DNA of 64,000 nucleotides from contig MCAW01000003.1 in NCBI GenBank assembly GCA_001704575.1, positions 47,521 to 111,520 of the forward strand, written 5' to 3'. The position numbers and the translations under genes were made by a program. Under the pieces are notes generated by a model. It did no database searches. It had not been told where the DNA came from and saw only the letters and a list, made by a program, of their open reading frames with translations. Below, in pieces: positions 56,635-64,000 of this stretch. The stretch comes from Methylophilales bacterium LSUCC0135. GTDB taxonomy: Bacteria > Pseudomonadota > Gammaproteobacteria > Burkholderiales > Methylophilaceae. Numbering within the stretch: position 1 is the stretch's first letter; every line of letters starts with the position of its first letter.

Positions 56635-57237
56635 TCAAAAGCGATTGCGGATCACGACTTCTTCCAGTGCCAGTTGTCCGCCGCGCGGCCAGGCTTCCCG
56701 AACACCTTTGCCCACAGCGACAAACATCGCGGGCGTGTGGTCCGCCGGCAGGTTGAGCAGTCTGGCGACGGCATCAAAATCAAAGCCGTCCATCGGGCAG
56801 GTGTCGTAGCCCATTTCTTTCGCTGCCAGCATGATGGTCATCGCTGCCATGCCGCATGAGCGCATCGCTTCATCGCGCTGAACCTGTTCGCGGCCGCCGT
56901 AGTACTGGCCGATGGCCGGCACGAGAAAATCCTGTACCGGTTTCGGTGCATCCTTCCAATAACGTTCGGGCTGTTTTTCCCAGGCTTTGAGATCGGCTGT
57001 CAGTACGATCAGCAGCGAGGCGTCGGTCACTTGCGCCTGATCCCAGCTCACCTTGCGGATTTCCTGACGCAGGGCCGGATCCTGTACAAGCACGAAGCGC
57101 CAGTTCTGGATGTTGAAAGCGGTGGGGGAGAGTATAGCCAGAGACAACAGCCGCTCGATTTCGGCATCCCTCATGCGGTGCCCGGCGTCATAGGCCTTGA
57201 TCGACCTTCTGCTTTCAATCGCGGTTGAAACGTTCAT
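56635..57237 (-). CDS. Nitroreductase family protein
   Basis: The 200-residue protein has the flavin-binding opening TAIESRRSIKAYDAGHRM, ILSPTAFNIQNWRFVLVQD, and MTIMLAAKEMGYDTCPMDGFD typical of the small nitroreductase/dihydropteridine reductase group. It would use FMN and NAD(P)H to reduce nitro or quinone compounds; the natural substrate is unknown. It starts 11 bases after the greB stop on the same strand. Confidence 0.92.
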   Translation of the reverse strand: MNVSTAIESRRSIKAYDAGHRMRDAEIERLLSLAILSPTAFNIQNWRFVLVQDPALRQEIRKVSWDQAQVTDASLLIVLTADLKAWEKQPERYWKDAPKPVQDFLVPAIGQYYGGREQVQRDEAMRSCGMAAMTIMLAAKEMGYDTCPMDGFDFDAVARLLNLPADHTPAMFVAVGKGVREAWPRGGQLALEEVVIRNRF

Positions 57238-57248
57238 GCACTTTTCCT

Positions 57249-57743
57249 TTAATTGATGTCGATGATTTCCAGCGTCATGTCGCCCGCCGGCCTGCGCCAG
57301 ACCAGGCTGTCACCAGTTTTGTGACCGAGCAGGGCTTTGGCCAGCGGTGAAACCCAGCTGACCTTGTGCGCGGCGATGTCGGCTTCATCTTCGCCGACGA
57401 TTGTGAAGGTATGAAGAACGCCTTCTTCATCTACCATCTGCACGGTTGCGCCGAACAACACCTTGTCTTTCGGCTGGTTCACCGGGTCCACCGGAATGGC
57501 CTGCTCCAGCCTGGCCTTGAAATAGCGCAGGTCGCGCTCGATGACTGCCAGCTGCTGCTGAATGACCGGGTCCTCCTTTTTCGGAGACAAACCGGCGCGC
57601 AGCTTTTCCAGTCTCATCGACTCGACCTCCAGCTGTCTCAGGCCAGTCGGCGTGACATAGTTCGGATGTTCACTGACCGGCCGTTCCGGCAGGTCAGTGC
57701 CTGCGTGTTCGAGGTCATCCTCTTTGACGAAACCGCGGCTCAT
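57249..57743 (-). CDS. greB: GreB-like transcription elongation factor
   Basis: The start at 57743 (GAGAAG ribosome site) gives 164 residues. The N-terminal coiled coil (YVTPTGLRQLEVESMRLEKLR, then PVIQQQLAVIERDLRYFKARLEQA) would reach into RNA polymerase, and the C-terminal FKBP-like domain has LFGATVQMVDEEG, HKVSWVSPLAKALLGHKTGD and VWRRPAGDMTLEI. The acidic tip is not obvious, so GreA/GreB identity rests on the layout. A longer frame to 57977 runs over the guaA end and is rejected. Confidence 0.86.
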   Translation of the reverse strand: MSRGFVKEDDLEHAGTDLPERPVSEHPNYVTPTGLRQLEVESMRLEKLRAGLSPKKEDPVIQQQLAVIERDLRYFKARLEQAIPVDPVNQPKDKVLFGATVQMVDEEGVLHTFTIVGEDEADIAAHKVSWVSPLAKALLGHKTGDSLVWRRPAGDMTLEIIDIN

Positions 57744-57867
57744 CTTCTCAATACTGGCTTGGTGAATTTGATGAATGATTGGGGTAGATGCAGTGCAAGG
57801 CGAACGGCGCGCAATATCCGAGACAGTAAACAAAGTAGGGTGAAGACTACTCCGCCCTTTAAAAGCG

Positions 57868-59577
57868 CTACTCCCATTCGATGGTGGCTGGCGGCTTGCC
57901 GGAGATATCGTAAACCACCCGGTTGATGCCGCGTACTTCGTTGATGATGCGGTTGGAAACGCGCCCCAGCAACTCATAGGGGAGTTCTGCCCAGTGGGCG
58001 GTCATGAAGTCGCTGGTGACGACGGCGCGCAAGGCGACGACGTAGTCATAGGTGCGGCCGTCGCCCATGACGCCGACAGACTTCACCGGAAGGAATACGG
58101 CGAAGGCCTGGGAGGTTTTTTCATACCAGCCGGAGCTGCGCAGTTCTTCAATGAAAATGGCGTCCGCGCGGCGCAGCAGGTCGGCGTACTCTTTTTTCAC
58201 TTCGCCCAGAATGCGGACACCGAGTCCTGGGCCCGGGAATGGGTGACGATAGACCATGTCGTGCGGTAGGCCGAGCGCCACGCCCAGCTCGCGCACTTCA
58301 TCCTTGAACAGCTCGCGCAGGGGTTCCAGAAGTTTCAGGTGCAGGGTTTCCGGCAGGCCGCCGACGTTGTGGTGACTCTTGATGGTATGCGCTTTCTTGG
58401 TCTTGGCGCCGGCAGATTCGATGACGTCGGGGTAGATGGTGCCTTGCGCCAGCCATTTTGGACCGCCATCCTGAGCGGTCTGCGCAATTTCAGGACTTTG
58501 TTGCGCGGTGCTCGCATCCTTGCCGTACTGACTGTACTGTCTCGGCTTCTGCGCTCCGTGCGCCTCGCTCTGTTCATTGCTCGTCCGGCTCATCAAGTCG
58601 GTCCCGGTCGCCTTGAGTTTGTTTGCTTCTTCCTGAAACACATGGACAAACTCGCGGCCGATGATTTTTCGCTTGGCCTCGGGGTCGGTGACGCCGGTGA
58701 GGTCGCCGAGGAATTTGGCGCTGGCATCGACATGAATGACCTTGACGCCGAGATTTTTGGCGAAGGTTTCCATGACTTGTTCAGCTTCGTTCAGGCGCAG
58801 GAGGCCGTTATCGACGAATACGCAGGTGAGCTGGTCGCCGATGGCGCGATGGATCAGGGCTGCGGCAACGGAGGAATCGACGCCGCCGGAGAGGCCGAGA
58901 ATGACCTGGTCGCTGCCGACTTCTGTGCGGATACGGGCGACGGCGATTTCGACGTAGTCCGGCATGTTCCATGAGCGGTCACAACCGCATATCTCGTGCA
59001 CGAAGCGGCTGAGGATGGCTTTACCCTGGCGTGTGTGGGTGACTTCGGGGTGAAACTGTACGGCGTAGTAACGACGCGATTCGTCTGCCATGCCGGCGAT
59101 GGGGGTCGCGTCGTTGCTGGCGATCACGCTGAATCCGGCCGGCAGTTCGGTGACCTTGTCGCCATGGCTCATCCAGACATCCAGCAGTCCGTGGCCGTCC
59201 TTGTTGATTCTGTCTTCGATATCGAGAAACAGTCTGGAGTGGCCGCGCGCGCGGATTTCGGCATAACCGAATTCACGCTTGGCGGCGTTCTCAACCTTGC
59301 CGCCGAGCTGTGCGGCCATGGTTTGCATGCCATAGCAGATGCCGAGGACGGGAACGCCAAGTTCGAAAACCGCGTCGGGCGCTCTCGGTGTTTCGTTTTC
59401 ATAAACGGAATTCGGTCCGCCGGAGAGAATGACGCCGGCAGGGGCGAAATCGCGGATGAAGGCATCGTCGACATCCCATGAGTGAAGTTCGCAATAGACA
59501 TTCGCTTCGCGCACGCGGCGGGCGATCAGTTGTGTATATTGGGAGCCGAAATCGAGAATGAGAATTTTCTGAGTCAT
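57868..59577 (-). CDS. guaA: GMP synthase (glutamine-hydrolysing) with an inserted segment
   Basis: About 569 residues from the ATG at 59577, against about 525 in most bacteria. The amidotransferase domain has [15 protein letters not shown] with the nucleophile Cys and [11 protein letters not shown]; the ATP-pyrophosphatase has [14 protein letters not shown]; the dimerisation domain has [16 protein letters not shown] and the ending [11 protein letters not shown]. Between EEANKL and [11 protein letters not shown] sits an unusual, Gln/Ser-rich segment of about 50 residues ([20 protein letters not shown] and more) that the family lacks. GuaA makes GMP from XMP. It is downstream of guaB on the same strand. 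Confidence 0.93.
   Translation of the reverse strand: MTQKILILDFGSQYTQLIARRVREANVYCELHSWDVDDAFIRDFAPAGVILSGGPNSVYENETPRAPDAVFELGVPVLGICYGMQTMAAQLGGKVENAAKREFGYAEIRARGHSRLFLDIEDRINKDGHGLLDVWMSHGDKVTELPAGFSVIASNDATPIAGMADESRRYYAVQFHPEVTHTRQGKAILSRFVHEICGCDRSWNMPDYVEIAVARIRTEVGSDQVILGLSGGVDSSVAAALIHRAIGDQLTCVFVDNGLLRLNEAEQVMETFAKNLGVKVIHVDASAKFLGDLTGVTDPEAKRKIIGREFVHVFQEEANKLKATGTDLMSRTSNEQSEAHGAQKPRQYSQYGKDASTAQQSPEIAQTAQDGGPKWLAQGTIYPDVIESAGAKTKKAHTIKSHHNVGGLPETLHLKLLEPLRELFKDEVRELGVALGLPHDMVYRHPFPGPGLGVRILGEVKKEYADLLRRADAIFIEELRSSGWYEKTSQAFAVFLPVKSVGVMGDGRTYDYVVALRAVVTSDFMTAHWAELPYELLGRVSNRIINEVRGINRVVYDISGKPPATIEWE
58460..58604. mobile_element. In-frame insertion inside guaA (MITE-like, tentative)
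   Basis: The extra segment of guaA lies within these coordinates. It is edged by GGACCG(CC) at 58460 and CGGTCC at 58599-58604, which are inverted copies, and contains further inverted pairs GACCGC/GCGGTC (58461-58480) and GCGCAA/TTGCGC (58482-58506). It is about 145 bases, keeps the reading frame and has no transposase. An insertion-type palindromic element is inferred; a long-lived family-specific insert is the alternative. Confidence 0.4.
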
Positions 59578-59738
59578 GGATGGTTTCAATCAGTTCTGTA
59601 GCCGCTGGCCTGCAAGGCCTGCTGCCGGGATTTTGCAAAGTTGTGTCGCTGAATGCAAAACACCGCACACCCCGGAAGATGCACGGCGTATTTACTGCAT
59701 GCGAGCCTGACGTTCATCTGCAGGCCGGCCGGTTCTTG

Positions 59739-61220
<1,482 letters not shown>

Positions 61221-61297
61221 CTAATTATACCGGCAACGCGAAATCCGGTAAATCTCAAACTTTAGAAGAGTTTGCAGTCCCGGCCTGAGGCATCATA

Positions 61298-61828
61298 ATG
61301 AATGCATTGATAAACCGACTGATGAAAAGGCATGCAATGAACAAGGGTGGTCTGGCTCTGCTGATAACGCTGCTGGCGCTATCACTCTCTACACCGGCTT
61401 ATGCGGTCAAGGGGCAAATCTACAAATGGAAGGAAAAGAACGGCACGGTGCGTTATTCCGATACGCCGCCACTTGGTAATGTCCCCTATGAAACGCTGAT
61501 GGGGGAAAAGGGCATGTTGTTGCAGCCTTCAACCGAGGAAAGCCGTGCCGTGCGGGTTTACGTTCCACAAAGCACTGCACCTGAAAAGACCGGGGATGGC
61601 GGCAAGGCTGAGGAAGGGCTGGAGAAGGAAAAACAGCTGCTGGAAGCGGCGAATCTCAAAATCAGGCAGCAGAATTGCGCCGATGCAAGATCACGGCTTC
61701 ACACATTTGAACAGGGCGGCAGAATCAGCCGGATGACCGAGCAGGGTGAACGCGTCTATTACGACGATGCTGCGATTGTAGAAGGGTTGGCGCAGGCCAA
61801 GCGGGATATCGAAACATTCTGTGACTGA
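61298..61828 (+). CDS. DUF4124 domain protein, secreted
   Basis: This 176-residue protein has a signal peptide (LALLITLLALSLSTPAYA), then IYKWKEKNGTVRYSDTPP, the DUF4124 core, and a helical C-terminal part (EEGLEKEKQLLEAANLKIRQ). An ATG at 61337 with AAGG before it would give a shorter signal peptide and 163 residues and is equally possible. The family is periplasmic, with no known function. It is divergent from guaB. Confidence 0.87.
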   Translation: MNALINRLMKRHAMNKGGLALLITLLALSLSTPAYAVKGQIYKWKEKNGTVRYSDTPPLGNVPYETLMGEKGMLLQPSTEESRAVRVYVPQSTAPEKTGDGGKAEEGLEKEKQLLEAANLKIRQQNCADARSRLHTFEQGGRISRMTEQGERVYYDDAAIVEGLAQAKRDIETFCD

Positions 61829-61852
61829 TGCGTGCCGCCGGGCAGCGGCATT

Positions 61853-62209
61853 TCAACCGGCTGTTTCGGACGCTTCAGTTTCTCCCGTTCCGCCACCTTT
61901 TTTCATGACTTTGCCCTCGGCAGCCCGCTGGCGGCGGACTTCCTTGGGGTCGGCAATCAGCGGGCGGTAGATTTCCACGCGGTCCAGATCGCGTAATACG
62001 GTATCGAGCTTGGTCAGCTTGCCGAAAATACCGATCTTGTTGACCGCAAGATCGATCTCGGGGAATTTTTCCATGATGCCGGAAGCGATGATGGCCGCTT
62101 CGGCTGTCGCACCTTCCGTCACGTTGACCGGCACGATTAGTTGCTGTTTGGGCAGCGCGTAGGCGACTTCAACCATGATGTGATGCTGGGGGGCGGTTTC
62201 GGCACTCAT
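61853..62209 (-). CDS. rnfH: RnfH family protein (UPF0125)
   Basis: The 118-residue protein has the ubiquitin-like RnfH domain: [27 protein letters not shown]-like [15 protein letters not shown] and VGIFGKL-like [15 protein letters not shown], with [24 protein letters not shown] basic, Gly-rich tail ends it. Function is unclear despite the name. It overlaps ratA by 1 base, as usual for this pair. Confidence 0.93.
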   Translation of the reverse strand: MSAETAPQHHIMVEVAYALPKQQLIVPVNVTEGATAEAAIIASGIMEKFPEIDLAVNKIGIFGKLTKLDTVLRDLDRVEIYRPLIADPKEVRRQRAAEGKVMKKGGGTGETEASETAG

Positions 62210-62637
62210 CAGTAAACCTTATCTGCGCGTTCGACGAACGCATCAACAAATGTATTGGCAATATGGCTGAACACCGGTGCAATCAGTTTTGCCAGAAACG
62301 CACTGGAAAACTCGTAATTCAGCCTGAACTCGATTTTACAGGCATCCTCCGCCAGCGGGATGAAACGCCAGACGCCTTCAAGATGTTTGAACGGACCATT
62401 TACCAGATTGATATCCATCAGGCCGGGAAAAGTCTTTTCGTTCTCCGTTGTAAAGTGCTGCTTGATGCCGTGATAATCAATATGCAAGGTTGCGCTGGTG
62501 TGGGTGTCATTGCGTTTGATCAGGTCCACGCCGCCGCACCAGGGCAGAAACTCGGGATATTGTTCGACCGCATCGACCAGGGCGTACATGCGCTCGGCAG
62601 AGTGCGCGACAAGGACTGTTTTTTCAACCTGCGGCAT
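62209..62637 (-). CDS. ratA: RatA/COQ10-like START-domain protein
   Basis: About 142 residues from the ATG at 62637 (AGAGG upstream); a TTG two codons earlier is less likely. The polyketide-cyclase fold (SRPBCC) is shown by [53 protein letters not shown] and [20 protein letters not shown]. RatA has been described as a ribosome-association toxin and the family also relates to ubiquinone-binding COQ10. It lies beside rnfH and is divergent from smpB. Confidence 0.93.
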   Translation of the reverse strand: MPQVEKTVLVAHSAERMYALVDAVEQYPEFLPWCGGVDLIKRNDTHTSATLHIDYHGIKQHFTTENEKTFPGLMDINLVNGPFKHLEGVWRFIPLAEDACKIEFRLNYEFSSAFLAKLIAPVFSHIANTFVDAFVERADKVY

Positions 62638-62698
62638 TGGCAAGCAACCTCTGAAACTAACTGGAGTAAAATGGCAATTTTAGTCCATCTCCCAAGCC

Positions 62699-63154
62699 AT
62701 GAGCATCGCCCAGAACAAAAAAGCCTACCATGACTATTTCATCGAGGAAAAATACGAAGCCGGCATCGTCCTCGAAGGATGGGAAGTCAAGGCGATCCGC
62801 GATAACCGCGTCAATCTGAAAGAAGCCTACGTCATCATCCAGCGCGGCGAAATCTATCTGATCGGCTGTCACATCACCCCGCTGGGCGCTGCCTCGACCC
62901 ACATCCGGCCGGATGCGATCCGCACGCGCAAGCTGCTGCTGCACGCGGAAGAAATTTCCAAGCTGATCGGCAAGGTCGAGCGTGCCGGATACACGCTGGT
63001 GCCGCTTGAAATGTACTACGTGCGCGGGCGCGTCAAGCTGCAGATCGGTCTCGCCAAGGGCAAGAAGCAGTATGACAAGAGAGCATCCGAGAAAGAAAAA
63101 GACTGGAAGCGCGAGCAGGGGCAGATCATGAAAAGACACAACAAAATCGCCTGA
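62699..63154 (+). CDS. smpB: SsrA-binding protein SmpB
   Basis: The 151-residue protein starts [21 protein letters not shown] and carries [18 protein letters not shown] and [12 protein letters not shown], ending in the basic tail [18 protein letters not shown] typical of SmpB. It binds the tRNA-like part of tmRNA and brings it to stalled ribosomes. The ssrA gene lies 140 bases downstream on the same strand, as expected. Confidence 0.97.
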   Translation: MSIAQNKKAYHDYFIEEKYEAGIVLEGWEVKAIRDNRVNLKEAYVIIQRGEIYLIGCHITPLGAASTHIRPDAIRTRKLLLHAEEISKLIGKVERAGYTLVPLEMYYVRGRVKLQIGLAKGKKQYDKRASEKEKDWKREQGQIMKRHNKIA

Positions 63155-63293
63155 TGCGTTCGTCACCGCATCATGCGGGCGCAATATAAAGGGCGATCGT
63201 GGTTTAATCGAGTATAATTTTGCACATGGCTGAACTTTATGCAAAACGTTTCAGTCATATTAGCGCATAGTAACAATAGCGAAGAAACTTTTT

Positions 63294-63654
63294 GGGGCCG
63301 ACCCGGTTTCGACGTGGGTTGCAAAGCAGTGCAGGGCATACCGAGGCCTAGTCACCTCGTAAATAAACTAGAACAAGTATAGTCGCAAACGACGAAACTT
63401 ACGCTCTGGCCGCTTAATCCCGGCTGGACGCTGCACCGAAGGGTCTCTCGGTCGGGTGGGCAACCACAGCAGCGTCATATAGAGAGACTCGTGTTGTATC
63501 GGGTTACTTGATACATCATTAAATCCAAGGTAACTCGCTTCACATTTGCTTGCTCGTTGGTGAATGTGCAGTTAAATCAAACAACACAGCTAAGTATGTA
63601 GAACTGTCTGTGGAGGGCTTGCGGACGCGGGTTCGATTCCCGCCGGCTCCACCA
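63294..63654 (+). ncRNA. ssrA: Transfer-messenger RNA (tmRNA)
   Basis: The 361-base RNA begins GGGGCCGACCCGGTTTCGAC and ends GGTTCGATTCCCGCCGGCTCC followed by ACCA, forming the alanine-tRNA-like domain. The resume codon GCA at 63385 starts the tag ANDETYALAA, ending at TAA (63415-63417), a typical betaproteobacterial tag. Together with SmpB it rescues stalled ribosomes. A TATAAT box at 63213-63218 may be a -10 element, though without a clear -35. Confidence 0.97.
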
Positions 63655-63660
63655 AACACA

Positions 63661-63690
63661 AAAGGGCCATCCGAGAGGGTGGCCTTTTTT
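63661..63690 (+). terminator. Intrinsic terminator after ssrA
   Basis: AAAGGGCCA and TGGCCTTTTTT flank a short loop, giving a GC-rich stem with six T at its end, 7 bases after the tmRNA. Confidence 0.85.
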
Positions 63691-63790
63691 GTTTGATCAA
63701 TACGGGAAGCGAACCCGCGGCGAGTTCGACTAGCCGACCATGTGTCGGCTGCAGGAACAACGCAATGATACGTGCTGGCCGTGATCTATT

Positions 63791-64000
63791 TCAGGGGGAG
63801 TCAATCAGATACTTGGGGTTACTCTGAAAACCTTGTGTGGATTTACTTTCAGGGATGTCTGCATCGATCAATACAGGTTTCGTAATTGAGTCGAGCGGAT
63901 CTTCACCAGGTTGTACAGACGTAGGTTTCGTCCGTTGAAGGTTTGACTTTTCTGCAAGTTTCTTTTTGGCGGCGAGCTTCAGCTCGGCGGCCTTGCGTTC
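63791..64000 (-). CDS. Hypothetical protein, 3' end only (start outside window)
   Basis: A leftward frame is open from the right edge to a TGA at 63791-63793 and encodes 69 residues. The part nearest the edge is basic (ERKAAELKLAAKKKLAEK), then a low-complexity linker rich in Ser, Thr, Pro and Asp (RTKPTSVQPGEDPLDS) ends in NPKYLIDSP. No family is recognised and the start is outside the window. It lies downstream of ssrA, a common insertion site for islands, but nothing else here shows an island. Confidence 0.5.
   Translation of the reverse strand, partial: ERKAAELKLAAKKKLAEKSNLQRTKPTSVQPGEDPLDSITKPVLIDADIPESKSTQGFQSNPKYLIDSP

Noticed and set aside
63690..63790. Possible attachment site repeat after ssrA
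   Set aside because: GCGAACCCGCGGCGAGTTCG shows only faint likeness to the tmRNA end; too short to claim an att site.

Overview
This 64 kb window looks like chromosomal core sequence from a betaproteobacterium. The evidence is the tmRNA tag peptide (ANDETYALAA), the ftsK-lolA-rarA-serS and guaB-guaA / rnfH-ratA-smpB-ssrA gene orders, the short TonB-free gene content, and a G+C content that looks to be in the upper 50s by eye. A Nitrosomonadales-like, microaerobic organism is plausible, but I cannot fix the genus from sequence alone. There is no IS element, phage, CRISPR array or rRNA operon. Both tRNAs and the tmRNA gene are intact.

Layout. 1-6 kb: the end of ygiQ, a GumN/TraB-family gene, then a tight leftward operon rhlE-yaiI-blc-sugE-hypothetical. 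5.9-6.3 kb holds an intergenic stretch with a strong candidate small RNA. 6.3-14 kb: RNA-modification and housekeeping genes (rsuA, a SpoU methyltransferase, hslO, gluQ), DUF502, DUF2062 and DUF3301 proteins, one frameshifted gene, and a two-domain polyphosphate:AMP phosphotransferase. 14-17 kb: small secreted or membrane proteins, and an ammonium transporter behind a textbook sigma-54 promoter with two NtrC-like sites. 17-27.8 kb: ispD-ispF, smr, trxB, four tandem 104-base repeats, dps, oxyR, ftsK-lolA-rarA and a mosaic serS. 27.8-34.5 kb: two CPA2 antiporters flanking two double-domain universal stress proteins, then mltF. 34.5-50 kb: two tRNAs and a microaerobic island made of NptA-like, a P2-type ATPase and cytochrome c in one direction and ccoI-ccoS-ccoNOQP-ccoG-ccoH in the other, followed by fnr, hemN and ompW. 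Five FNR-type boxes are spread over this island. 50-55 kb: a MacAB-TolC-like tripartite export system. 55-64 kb: ybiT, a nitroreductase, greB, guaA (with an in-frame insertion), guaB, rnfH, ratA, smpB and ssrA, then the end of an unknown gene at the right edge.

How the genes work together. The 38.5-49.8 kb region is a coherent low-oxygen module. FNR and its predicted boxes control the high-affinity cbb3 oxidase and its assembly proteins (copper ATPase CcoI, CcoS, CcoG, CcoH), oxygen-independent haem synthesis (HemN) and OmpW. They probably also control a divergent cytochrome c / cation ATPase / Na-Pi-type transporter operon. A second stress theme is OxyR-Dps-TrxB. The most unusual observations are a C-rich-loop small RNA candidate, a 145-base in-frame insertion inside guaA, a base-composition mosaic in serS, an intrinsic terminator buried in a signal-peptide coding region, and a frameshifted gene with internal sequence repetition.
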